This document shows, in pieces, positions 1 to 10,800 of a DNA stretch of 64,000 nucleotides. Source of the stretch: Siphonodentalium dalli (taxonomy: Eukaryota; Mollusca; Scaphopoda; Gadilida; Siphonodentaliidae); contig CP136063.1 of NCBI GenBank assembly GCA_032622095.1, positions 266,469,426 through 266,533,425 of the forward strand, in the 5' to 3' direction. Each line of letters begins with the position of its first letter. Position 1 is the first letter of the stretch. The position numbers and the translations under genes are program-made. The notes beneath the pieces are model-generated. The model was not told the origin of the DNA. It was given only the letters and a program-made list of their open reading frames with translations, and ran no database searches.

Positions 1-43
1 AAAGAAGTATGCCAAATTTCACAAATGGTAAAAATAAACCAAT

Positions 44-390
44 GCAAGTCTGAAATTAGTGTGTCTGACATTTGCTCCTTAGGTCTCCTCTTCTGGGAAG
101 TATCTATAGTCTCAAATTAACATTGTTATTAGTTACTTTTTTCCTTCTGTTCAGTTTCTATATCCCCTGATTTGCAGAAGATAAAATGCATAATCGAGGT
201 GACTATTGGGTGAACGGTGTAAACATCACCAACTTCAATCTGATCCTAGGTCACCATAGCAGTTGAGGACTAAGCAGAATGAGGTTCTTAGAGGGTGAAT
301 TTGGTGATGCTAGCCTGCCAGGATAGCGTCACTAAATTCACTCTCTGGGGACCTCATTCTGCAAATGACAGAACACTATTTGCAGGCTTG
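44..390. mobile_element. hAT-type foldback MITE (double-hairpin family), diverged copy
   Basis: Ends in GCAGGCTTG at 382-390 and shares the family order: hairpin arm (AGAATGAGGTCC...), internal CTTCTGGGAAGTATCTATAG and TTGCAGAAGATAAA motifs, second hairpin at 275-360. The left hairpin is reduced. No clear target duplication. Confidence 0.7.
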
Positions 391-483
391 GTTCCCACCT
401 TTCAATTTTAATTTTAGACTGAAATGTCTAACAGTTGGACAATATCAGGAGTTATTCCCCCTCTGAAATAACTCTTCTTTTTT

Positions 484-530
484 GCAGGATAGCATCACTA
501 ATTTCACCCTCATTCTGCAAATGTCATGCA
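484..530. repeat. Fragment of the same double-hairpin MITE
   Basis: GATAGCATCACTAATTTCAC followed by CTCATTCTGCAAATG is one arm of the family hairpin, isolated here. Confidence 0.55.
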
Positions 531-655
531 CATTATATTCAGATTGAACCAATGGTTTTACTAGTTTAGTGTTCTAGTTTCACAGTTCGAAAATGTAACC
601 TATGGAAGATTTAGTTTTTGTATAATTTGCGGTATGGCCACAAATACTGAAACAA

Positions 656-750
656 ACCATCTCAGAGCCACCATAACAGAGCCACCATAACAAACCATCT
701 GAGAGCCACCATAACAAACCATCTCAGAGCCACCATAACAGACTTTCAAT
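656..750. repeat. Short minisatellite, GAGCCACCATAACA units
   Basis: Four imperfect copies built from GAGCCACCATAACA with spacer AACCATCT. The open frame over it (minus, 600-980) owes its repeats to this tract. Confidence 0.8.
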
Positions 751-1194
751 AATGGCAGCCAATTTATGGAATTACATCCCTCATAATGAGGAAAAATGTC
801 CATCGGCAACTGTAATGCTCTGGCATGTTCGATTCTGCATGTTGCCACAGCATTGCTTATTGCCATGGCCAATTTAGAGGACTGGAACAAGTTCCAGTCA
901 AGTTCAGTTAATTGCATTTTATATAAATGCATAATTTGGATATTTGCATAAAATATGCATGCACCAATCCATTTTCTCATAAAAAAAAAGACTATTTTTT
1001 AATCATTTATTTGCATATTAAAGGTTCACACTCTATTCTGTGTACAACCTAACGGAACACCAAATTCTAAGGGACATAATGGCACTCGATTAATAAATTG
1101 AATATCTGGTTTAATTCTATGATTAATATATAATTTATTTAAATATAAATAATGTTTTCTGAGGACTGAGCAATGGATCAGGGGTTTACCGAAT

Positions 1195-1425
1195 ATAATA
1201 TCAGCACTCTTTTTGGACCATCCCGCCTATACTCAGGACCGGGAACCTAATATAATATCTGCACTCTTTTTGGACCATCCCGCCAATATTCAGGACCAGG
1301 AACCTAATATAATATCTGCACTCTTTTTGGACCATCCCGCCTATACTCAGGACCGGGAACCTAATATAATATCTGCACTCTTTTTGGACCATCCCGCCAA
1401 TATTCAGGACCAGGAACCTACATGT
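1195..1425. repeat. 57-bp minisatellite with ABAB higher-order pattern
   Basis: Four tandem 57-bp units (GCACTC starts at 1204, 1261, 1318, 1375). Odd units contain CCTATACTCAGGACCGGG, even units CCAATATTCAGGACCAGG, so the real period is a 114-bp dimer. It produces repetitive open frames on both strands that are not genes. Confidence 0.92.
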
Positions 1426-1566
1426 GTATAAGTCATAATTTGCTTGAAAATGGCAGCACCTTATCATGCCTGGCAATTTGAAAGATATCAGCAAGCTGTT
1501 AGACAAATGATCTATTCCAATAACTATTCATTCAACGCTTATAAATATCTTCTCAACAGTCATATT

Positions 1567-1779
1567 TACAGTAATGCCCTAAGTAATCGACCCCTTAACC
1601 ACAGCAGAATTATGGGTAACTTTTCAGGATTTAGTCGGAAATATGGCTTGTTGCCATTCATCGTAAAGCTCTTAGAGCTTTCTGATGAATGGCAACAAGC
1701 CATATTTCTGACTAAATCCTGAAAAGTTACCCATAATTCTGCTGTGGTTAAGGGGTCGATTACTTAGGGTATTACTGTA
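1567..1779. mobile_element. Full-length foldback MITE, TA-flanked (about 213 bp)
   Basis: Almost the whole element is one palindrome: TACAGTAATGCCCTAAGTAA at the left and its reverse complement at the right, meeting at AGCTCTTAGAGCT. The TA at both outer ends fits a Tc1/mariner-type target duplication. Copies: 2974-3187, 49899-50114, 58412-58607, part at 3268-3358. Confidence 0.85.
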
Positions 1780-1793
1780 TATGGGGATGGGAT

Positions 1794-2214
1794 CAAGCCT
1801 GAGATTAGTATGTCTGTCATTAGCAGAATGAGGTCCCCAGAAGGTGAATTTAGTGACGCTATTATGCATAGCAGGCTAGCATCACCAAATTCACCTCTGG
1901 GGATCTCATTCTGCTTAGGCCTCAACTGCTATGGGAGACCTAGGATCAAATTGAACTTGAAGTTCCCCCAATTGAAGTTGGCGATGTTCACCCATTAGTC
2001 ACCTCGATTATGGAATTTATCTTCTACAAATTAGGGGATATAGAAATTGAACAGAAGGGAAAAAGTAACTAAAAACAATGTTAATTTGAGACTATAGATA
2101 CTTCCCAGATGATGAGGCCTAAGCAGAATGAGTAGTGGCGTGGCATCACTAAATTCAAACTGGGGACCTCTTTGAGTCATTCTGCAAATGTCAGGCACAC
2201 TAAACTCAGGCTTG
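1794..2214. mobile_element. hAT-type double-hairpin MITE
   Basis: CAAGCCTGAGA at the left, ACTCAGGCTTG at the right; both ends carry the AGAATGAG...GTGAATTTAGTG hairpin. Flanking 8-mers GATGGGAT and GCTGGGAT match at 7 of 8 positions, as expected for an old hAT target duplication. Confidence 0.78.
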
Positions 2215-2298
2215 GCTGGGATGCATAATGAGCTAGCTAAAATTTATCCATAGCTCATTTATTATCTTTTATTGATTAGTTACATGTATTTATATGGA

Positions 2299-2665
2299 CA
2301 GGGCTCAAAATGTACACCTGTCTGCCTGTCACTGACAGGTGGTATTTTTTGGCGACAGGTAAGGATTGTTCTTACCTGTCATGTGTGACAGGTAGCATGT
2401 TCTGTCAGACCATGAAATTTTGTTTTATAATGTGATATCGAGATTTCCTATTAGACCAAACCATACTTGTATTTTCTACTAAAATCCAGCTAAATTCTAA
2501 ACAAAATTACCATAATTCTTGAGTGATTGAGCTCAGTTAAGGGGACATTATACTGCCTTATATGATGGGTTTATCCAAGTATACTCTCCATATATACATG
2601 TATATATAAAATTAATGACAGATGAAATTTTGAGGGGGCAGAAATTTAGAGCATTTCAAGCCCTG
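2299..2665. mobile_element. hAT-like MITE with CAGGGCTCAAAATG ends
   Basis: Terminal inverted repeats CAGGGCTCAAAATG and CATTTCAAGCCCTG bound 367 bp. Inside the left end are several ACCTGTC/GACAGGT inverted motifs. The flanks share ATATGG but no exact 8-bp duplication. A lone copy of the terminus lies at 10422. Confidence 0.7.
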
Positions 2666-2973
2666 ATATGGTGAAGAAAACGATGAATACTCATCTCGAA
2701 GCGAGACAACTTACGCCATTTGTGAGCAAATTATGACATAGGTTCTGGGGCCTGATAGTGGCTGGAAATGAATAAATCTATAAATAGAGATCTGGGTAGC
2801 TGCCTGGAAAAAGCAATAGACATTGTCAGGTCAAATGTCACCGGCAATACATTTCTCTTCTGAAGGGCGTCACAGGAAGAACGGAAGTAATTACTTGTAT
2901 GTGTATAATTAATGGAGAAGGTCTCAAAACAGACTGGTTTTTACCCAAATTGAACCAGCCATCTAATTTGGAA

Positions 2974-3187
2974 TACAGTAATGCCCTAAATAATCGACTC
3001 ATTAACCACAGCAGAATTATGGGTAATTTTTCCAGATTTACTTGGAAATATGGCTTGTTGCCATTCATCAGAAAGCTCTCACTGAGAGCTTTCCGATGAA
3101 TGGCAACAAGCCATATCTCCGACTAAATCCTGAAAAGTTACCCATAATTCTGTGGTTAAGGAGTTGATTATTTAGGACATTACTGTA
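2974..3187. mobile_element. Foldback MITE, TA-flanked, second copy
   Basis: Same palindrome as 1567-1779 with a TCTCACTGAGA centre. A further half-size remnant (3268-3358) follows, and the 3' flanks of both (GTAACxTGACCCCCATTAGC) are themselves duplicated. Confidence 0.85.
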
Positions 3188-3267
3188 ACCTGACCCCCAT
3201 TAGCGATACATGTAGTGAGACGTCGACCATTTAAAGAAAGTTATCATTCACCCGAAAAACCTGAAAA

Positions 3268-3358
3268 TAATTGACTCCTTAACCACAGCAGAATTATGGA
3301 TAACTTACCCATAATTCTACTGTGGTTAAGGAGTTGATTGTTTGGGACATTACTGTAA
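3268..3358. mobile_element. Internally deleted foldback MITE remnant
   Basis: AATTGACTCCTTAACCACAG and the matching reverse end separated by a short centre; the middle of the palindrome is lost. Its right flank repeats that of 2974-3187, so it arose by local duplication and deletion. Confidence 0.7.
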
Positions 3359-3734
3359 CTTGACCCCCATTAGCAATACATGTAGCGAGATGTTGACCAT
3401 TTAAACAAAGTTAAATTTGGATGCATGGCAGTACCGGTAGAATTACGCTATCATTCCGGATCATTCACCCAAAAAAATAACCACCGAAAGTTGCTTTTCT
3501 TCTATCTGTGTTACGATAAGCTTTATTTCTATGCTAAATGTGTCCCGGAAACATGTACAGACTTTTAACAGTCCAATGACGAACTTCAAAAGCCTAATTT
3601 CATGCAAACGAGTAGAAGATTTGTTTTCAAACAGCTATTAGACGGTGTCTCGGCACAAAATAACACTGAACCTGAATACCTTATTTATCTCCATTGACGC
3701 ATCAACGTTGAAATCTGCATGGCTTTGTTGTTAA

Positions 3735-3997
3735 CCCTTCCATGACTGGAGCTTCCTGAAAATTTGCTAAAACCCTGCACCAATATATTCTCTAATATAT
3801 GCAAGTCTCTCAAAGGGAGCATCGCATATATAAGAGAATGCATTGGCATAAAAAAATTTACCATCACCTTGTAAGCCAGTGCATTCTCTTATATATGCGA
3901 GGCTCCCTATGGGAGATAGGGAGCCTCGCATGTATAAGAGAATGCACTGGCACAGGATCTTTAATGCTGCACCAGCGCATCTCCGGTCATGAAAGGA
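3735..3997. mobile_element. TTAA-flanked MITE with two copies of the ATGCATTCTC hairpin
   Basis: CCCTTCCATGAC at the left and GTCATGAAAGG at the right, flanked by TTAA (3731-3734, 3998-4001) as in piggyBac-like elements. It contains two hairpins (about 3787-3845 and 3873-3951) of the shared core family, with CTCCC/GGGAG inner stems. Confidence 0.75.
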
Positions 3998-4060
3998 TTA
4001 ATGGCGCATATATATCAAAGTTATGGGGGCACGGACATTCAAACTTGGGAACTTTTTTAT

Positions 4061-4485
4061 CAAGCCTGCAAATAGTGTGTCTGTCATTTGCAGAATGAGG
4101 TCCCCAGAGGGTGAATTTAGTGATGCTATCCTACACAGTGGGCTACCATCACCATATTTACCCTCTGGGAACCTCATTCTGCTTAGGCCCTAAACTGCTA
4201 TGGTGGACCTAGGATGAGATTGAAGTTCCCCAATTGAAGTTGGTGATGTTCACCTATTGGGCACCTCAATTATGCAAATTAGGGGATATGGATAGGAAAA
4301 CATAGCTAAAAACGATGTTAATTTGATACTACTATAGATACTTCCCAGAAGATGAAGCCTGAGCACAATGAGGTGTCCAGAGGGTGAATTTGGTCATGCT
4401 AGCCTGCTGTGCGGGATAGCATCACTAAATTCACCCTCTAAGGACCTCATTCTGCAAATGACAGACATGCTATTTGCAGACTTGT
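4061..4485. mobile_element. hAT-type double-hairpin MITE downstream of PIGO
   Basis: Ends CAAGCCTGCAAATAG and CTATTTGCAGACTTG; flanking 8-mers TTTTTTAT and TTTTTGAT match at 7 of 8. It lies beyond the PIGO stop, so it may be transcribed in the 3' UTR. Confidence 0.8.
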
Positions 4486-4656
4486 TTTTGATGTTCTGAT
4501 CTGTTGACATAAAATAATTTTCTGGTGACCAGTTGTTGTCACCCACTGTACCGACAGTACAACAACACTCCACCTCGAATTACAGTACAATGAAAACGCC
4601 TTCAAATAATTACTTCAGTTCATCCAGAGTGGGGGTTGTAGCGCAATTATTCCATC

Positions 4657-4848
4657 TCACGTCTTCTCTAATGCCTGTACAAATCTGTTTAGTTTTCTAT
4701 CAATATGCATCATAAATAGAAACACAAGGATAACCACACCGAAGATGGTGAAAGTTCCGAGAGATTCAAAAATGAGTTGTGGTGTGAATATCTTCCAGAC
4801 CATCAGATGTCGTCTGTGAATACATGCTGCTAACATGGAACCAAAAAG
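4657..4848 (-). CDS. PIGO: PIGO coding exon 5 (C-terminus and stop)
   Basis: 192 nt including TGA at 4659-4657, residues 1022-1084. The acceptor TTTTGCAG precedes 4848. The peptide includes RRHLMVWKIFTPQLIFES, matching the PIGO signature (RRHLMVWK.FAP.FIFE), and a last hydrophobic segment. I could not fix a convincing poly(A) signal just downstream; a hAT-type foldback MITE begins 172 bp beyond the stop, so the 3' UTR is either short or runs into the repeat. Confidence 0.93.
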   Translation of the reverse strand, partial: LFGSMLAACIHRRHLMVWKIFTPQLIFESLGTFTIFGVVILVFLFMMHIDRKLNRFVQALEKT

Positions 4849-7800
4849 CTGCAAAATAAACAGACTTATTAGTTATTCATCAATAAATGAAACTACAGTG
4901 ACAACTTACAATATAAAGATTCAGTCTAGGGGCCTTCTAGTCATTGATTCGAAATCAGCTGTCCTGATTAAAATTTTATCATATCATATCCACCAGCAAG
5001 CCTGCAAATAGCGTGTCTGTCATTTGCAGAATGAGGTCCCCAGAGGGTGAATTTAGTGACGCTACCCCGCATAGCGGGCTAGCATCACTAAATTCACCCT
5101 CTGGGGACCTCATTCTGCTAAGGCCCTCAACTGCTATGGCAGACCTAGGATCAGATTGAAGTTCCCCAGTTGAAGTTGGTGATGTTCACCCATTGGGCAC
5201 CTCAATTATGAATTTTATCTTCTGCAAATTAGGGAATATAGAAACTTACCAGGGGGATATAGAAACTTCCCCGAAGTGAAAACGTAACTAAGAACAACGT
5301 TAATTTGATACTTCCCAGAAGATGAGGCCTAAGCAGAATGAGGTTCCCAGAGGGTGAATTTGGTGATGCTCGCTATGCGGGGTAGCATCACTAAATTCAC
5401 CCTCTGGGGACCTCATTCTGCAAATGACAGACACCCTATTTCAAGGCTTGGTCGCAAATGTTTTCTGAAAGAGAGAGTCACTAATTAAGGTTATCGAGAA
5501 ATAACCTTTATGGCTAACTAAGTGACAACCAATTGTATTACAGTATTTTGTGAAATGATAGCTTATGACTACTAAATACTCATTGACGAGTAGTTCCCTC
5601 AGGAAATGTTGAGATAGTAAGTTGAACAAACAACCAAAGGTCATTTGTTGAACTTATTATCTGAACATTTCCCATCAATGAATATGAATCCGTCTGCACT
5701 TCTATTATCATTTCACCTCTCTGTCGTGCTTTTATTTCCTGAACATCCCTTCAAATGAATATTAGACCAGTACAATGTATATACTTTTATAATTCAATGG
5801 GAGAATCCATTTACAAAGGGTTAAAGTGATGTGAAACACTCCGGTAGGGTGACCAAATAGAAATGGAGAATAATCTTGTTCAAAGTAGTTATTTTTACAA
5901 ATATTATATCTAAATTGTCAACACACACCATCATTCTTATATATTAATTAATTCAGTGACTGTCGATGACGAAATCATGTTCGTTAGTTTATCGCCGATA
6001 GATGCGTCCTGAATCGAGTAGTAAATATTTACAATTGAGCGTAGTTCAGACGATGTTTTCTATGGAGTGGTACAGTCGATTTGCTTGAGATTTTCGGTGA
6101 TGTTAGTAGAATGCTACATTCCTCCAGTTGGCATAGCACCTGAATACTAACTTATCAGTTTCAAGAACTTGAATAAGTACATAATATGTCTTTAAAAGTA
6201 TTATCGCTATAACCTCACCTTCATAGCATTGAAACCTATGAATTTGAAGCAAAGATCCGATAGAGAATGGATAAAATGATCCTCATCCTCAAACAGAGTG
6301 AACTCCCCTTTATCTTGCTCCTTTTCCAGCCGCATTTTGGCATTAACGTAATACGGCCAGCACAACATCAACGGGAGGGCGAGAGTCAGAATTATCTGTG
6401 ATGCAAATGTGTTCATGACAATCAGGATTGTTGGTAGGATGTGGTTCATAAAATCACCATGGAAACCAGTATATGCTGCTGTCCATTGGATGGCTGGAAG
6501 CGCTGCTTGATGGCCTGTCTGGTAAAAGCATACGGACATCATACATCCCAGTGTGACCACTGAATGGAATGGTACTGTGAAATAGCTACCTCCTGGAACA
6601 ATGGAACAAAAGTAAATGATAAGCAGATTGATTACATGCATATGACTATCATTAATATGTTCCTTTATTATTATGAAATTACATTCGTGCGGTTTTCGTT
6701 TTTTTTCAGTATTTAATCATATCGCGATATCATTTTTTATATTGTGTAGTCAGTTTTGAAGAAAATGAATAGTCCCTATATCATGGACAATGATATGCCA
6801 AATATTTAGTATGTTTTCACATGTAAAACTGATGAAAAAATTGAAGTATCTAATTGAAATATCCATGTTTTATTTTACTGCAGAGGGTTGCAATGTTTAG
6901 TAATTGAATAGTTTCAACACAAGGGAACAAAGAGACGTATTGGATAAGGTACTACCGGATTTTTTTTTCACTGCAATGTTCAGTATTTGAATAGTGTCAA
7001 CAACTTCGCTCATCGCTATGTGCTGGTGTAAATAATAAAACAATTTCATTGTCCCTATACCAAAGTCATAATCGATCCCATGCCCATGCATCAACGATCA
7101 GAGCTCACTGAAAATTGTATTTTTAAGGGCTAATGTTCACACATACATGTGGTGTCAAACACAGTGCCACTGTCGGTTTCCCTGACAATTTTTTTTAGAA
7201 AATGGCCAAAAACTGTTGGCCAATTTTTATTTTCAACCCAAAATCGGAAATCTATTTAAAAAATCTGAATTGATTTTATAATGGGAGTGACATAAGAAAC
7301 AAATTTATAGTATGATCATCTGCTAATTGATTAAGTGATACAGCTTAATGGGTAACAAAAGGAACTATCAAACAATGGACCACCAAATACAATAAAATAG
7401 TAATGAGGATTAACACTATTAAATGAATGGTAGATGGTATGTACTGATATATTGTAAAGTAACAATGGACATTGGTGGTATTAAAGAAGTCTTGACACGG
7501 TATTTGAAGGTATGGACATAATTATATAGACTGTTAGATGATAAATAAAACAAAAACATTAATTCATTGTGAGACCAGAAAATGAGGATTTAATTTAATT
7601 TTTTTAAATTGGGGCAAAAAAAAATAATCAGAATTTGCGAAAAAAAATTGGCCCAGTGTGAATTATTCTCTATTTCTATTTGCTCAGCCTGCCGGAGTGT
7701 TTCACATCACTTTAATATGCCGATGACGATATAATCACATTGATGTACATGTATATATGACGATATAATCACATTGATGTACATGTATATATGACGATAT

Positions 7801-10800
7801 AATCACATTGATGTACATGTATATATGACGATATAATCACATTGATGTACATGTATATATGACGATATAATCACATTGATGTACATGTATATATGACGAT
7901 ATAATCACATTGATGTACATGTATATATGACGATATAATCACATTGATGTACATGTATATTTGACGATATAATCACATTGATGTACATGTATATATGACG
8001 ATATAATCACATTGATGTACATGTATATATGACGATATAATCACATTGATGTACATGTATGTTAGGCTAAGTAAGGCATTCAATACTCTCAGTTAGAATT
8101 TCACTGTGAACAAATTAAAATACGATAAAGACTAATCCGAGCTTTAAATAAAAAAAAAATTGTAATCGTAAGCGACATCCATGCAATTTTAACCCTTTCA
8201 GTGCCAGGGGCCGATCTCATCGGCCCTAATTTACGGTCTGTAAAATCGGCCCTAAAAAAATAAAAAGATTTTTTTTTTTTTTAAGATTTAAAAAAAATTA
8301 TTAAAATTGTAAAAAATTGTAAAAAATAATAACAAATGATGAAAAATTGTTAGGCCAATGCATTCTCTTATATATGCGAGGCGACCTATGGTCGACTCGC
8401 ATATATAAGAGAATGCATTGGCACAGGGTATATGGGTTGATACAAAAATCGGACCTGGCACTCAAAGGGTTAAAACAAGCGACACACATTATTTTTCCCA
8501 TTTTCGTGCTGAATTTGAATAACATCACATCGCGATATATTTTTCAATATCGTAGTCGGTATAATTCAAGTCAATATCGTGAAACTCTACGCCTGTTAAT
8601 ACTGATTGAAGCACTGTATTATTGATACTACTTACTTTGAATTTCGTCACATCTGGGAACGCTATAGATCTCCAGGTAGAGATAAAGAACTAGAATCATT
8701 GAGATAATTCCTGGTGAAAATCCATCACCGAGTACCAGTATAACCACAAGAGAAACGCAAGCTAGCAGACACACTATACTAGAACTGTAGACTGTCGCTA
8801 GACCGAATAATACTGGTGTATTGGAGCTGGTTGTCTCGGTTTCATTTTGGTTATGTATTTTCTCCTTAAGCTGTGTAAACATATTTGGTATGATGTGTGA
8901 TTGTTCGAGGTAAGGGTGTGGAACTGATATTGTATCTGACTTCTTCTCTAGTCGATACACGAATAATGGGTCGATGATTATCATTAGAATTGTAAACAAT
9001 ACTGCTGAGTACACAATCCATGGAAGAATGTCTTGTTGAATTATCGGCATTGAATCAAGCATTTTATGTGGCAGGCCCTGCAGTGCCCAGTAACCACAGC
9101 AACAGGTAACTGCTGTGGGTATAGTGTACTTCATACACATCACAGGAACAGATGATCCATTCAAGTTGCCATTTTTCCCAAGCAGCTTCAGGATAACTGT
9201 ATACAGAACGATCAATGATGATATACTGAAAAAATAACGCTGATTCTTGTATCCGAGTTCTGCTAGATTTGAAAGTGGTGCGGCAAAGATGGAGACTTCA
9301 CAATCAGGTTGCTCTTCCCGACACACTCGGAATACAGCACTCGATCTAACCAGAAACATCGGAATGATGGCGATGATGAAAGCGACAAAGGAATCGTCAG
9401 TAATGTACATCATGAAGTCATGTGACAGCTTCTGTTTTGATTTGACGTCTCGAGACTTTAATTTATGCTCTCTGTTGACTGCGGCTTTTCTTTTAGCTTT
9501 AGCACCTAGACATTCCCACAATGCTAGAAATAGCATTGTTTGCGTGAAAAAAACTGAGATTGAGTCCTCATATACAACAAAACTGTTTGAGAAAAATAAA
9601 CAAAAATATAGCAAACATATCACAATACTAGAGTTATGGAACTTGTCCGTTCTGAACTTCACAAGCTGCGAGAAATGCTGCAATGGTCCTTTGACACATT
9701 TTGTTGATATTATCACAAGGATAGTGAAATTAACAAACAGCACAATGTAGGTCATAAACGGACTTACGGAATCCGCGAGCAGAAATGTTTGTACTGAGGA
9801 AACGATGAACGTGAATATCGTTGAAGTAATAATAACATAAAATGAACTCTGAACTTTATGACATAGGTTTAATGTTATGATGTGGACGTTAAGAAGCAGA
9901 GTTGTTAGGAACAGAATGCATCCAATTGCAATTGTTGAAAGGTCGAATGTTGCCCAGTTTTCCTGGCATATTTTCCTGATAATTGAGATAAAGTTTATGT
10001 AGTTTTCTCTCAGATGTTTTAATTGGGGAAGTATATCCTCTTTGCTACCATCACGAACCATCCTTGTCATTAAATTCTGCACTTCATTTTCAGTCTGCGC
10101 GAGCAAAGATTGTAGATCGTCAAGATCATTTTCATCCATATTGAAGCCACCATGTTGATCTCTGTACACAGATATGTATGAATTTATTTGTAGAGCATTG
10201 AGACGGAGTGCCTCGACAACATGGAAGACCTGTTTAACTTCACTGGCATCAGTGTTCCACCATTGACAATAGTTGAACAAGTTGGGTATTACCATGCCAA
10301 GGTTAGAGAATGGAATTGGTAACCCCATCAGCAGGGAAAATGTCGGCACAAAATCAATCTGGTAGATAAACGAGGGTCGATGAGTTGCATCCTGAAAAGA
10401 AGATATTTACAGAATTTACACAGGGCTTGAAATGGTAACGGGGGTTCATGACGGGAGCTTCACATATATAAGAGAATGTACAGACTGGCAGATATAAGAG
10501 AAATCATTGGAAGGGTTAATCGTTAGGACAAAAAAAATTTATGCTCTGTTTCTCAGACACCTCCTTCTCTTAAAAATATGGCTCGCTTGGTGCTTTTTAT
10601 GGTCCACTGAAAATAATAAATGTAAACCATCCTGCGACTCAGCCTCACAATAAAATGTCCACAATCTCTGTCCACTACAGTACATTAACCCTTTACCCAA
10701 CAAACCGGCCAAATAAAGCTTCAACAGCCTAAAATATCTTGGGTCTGTCTCAATAAAACCATACAAATATGGATATCATTGGAACCGGCTCCTTGACCAC

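Noticed and set aside
7724-8060. CRISPR-like regular array
   Set aside because: The 34-bp units abut directly with no unique spacers; it is a minisatellite in an animal intron.
9247-9750. 167-aa plus-strand open frame
   Set aside because: Lies wholly antisense to PIGO exon 3 and resembles no family.
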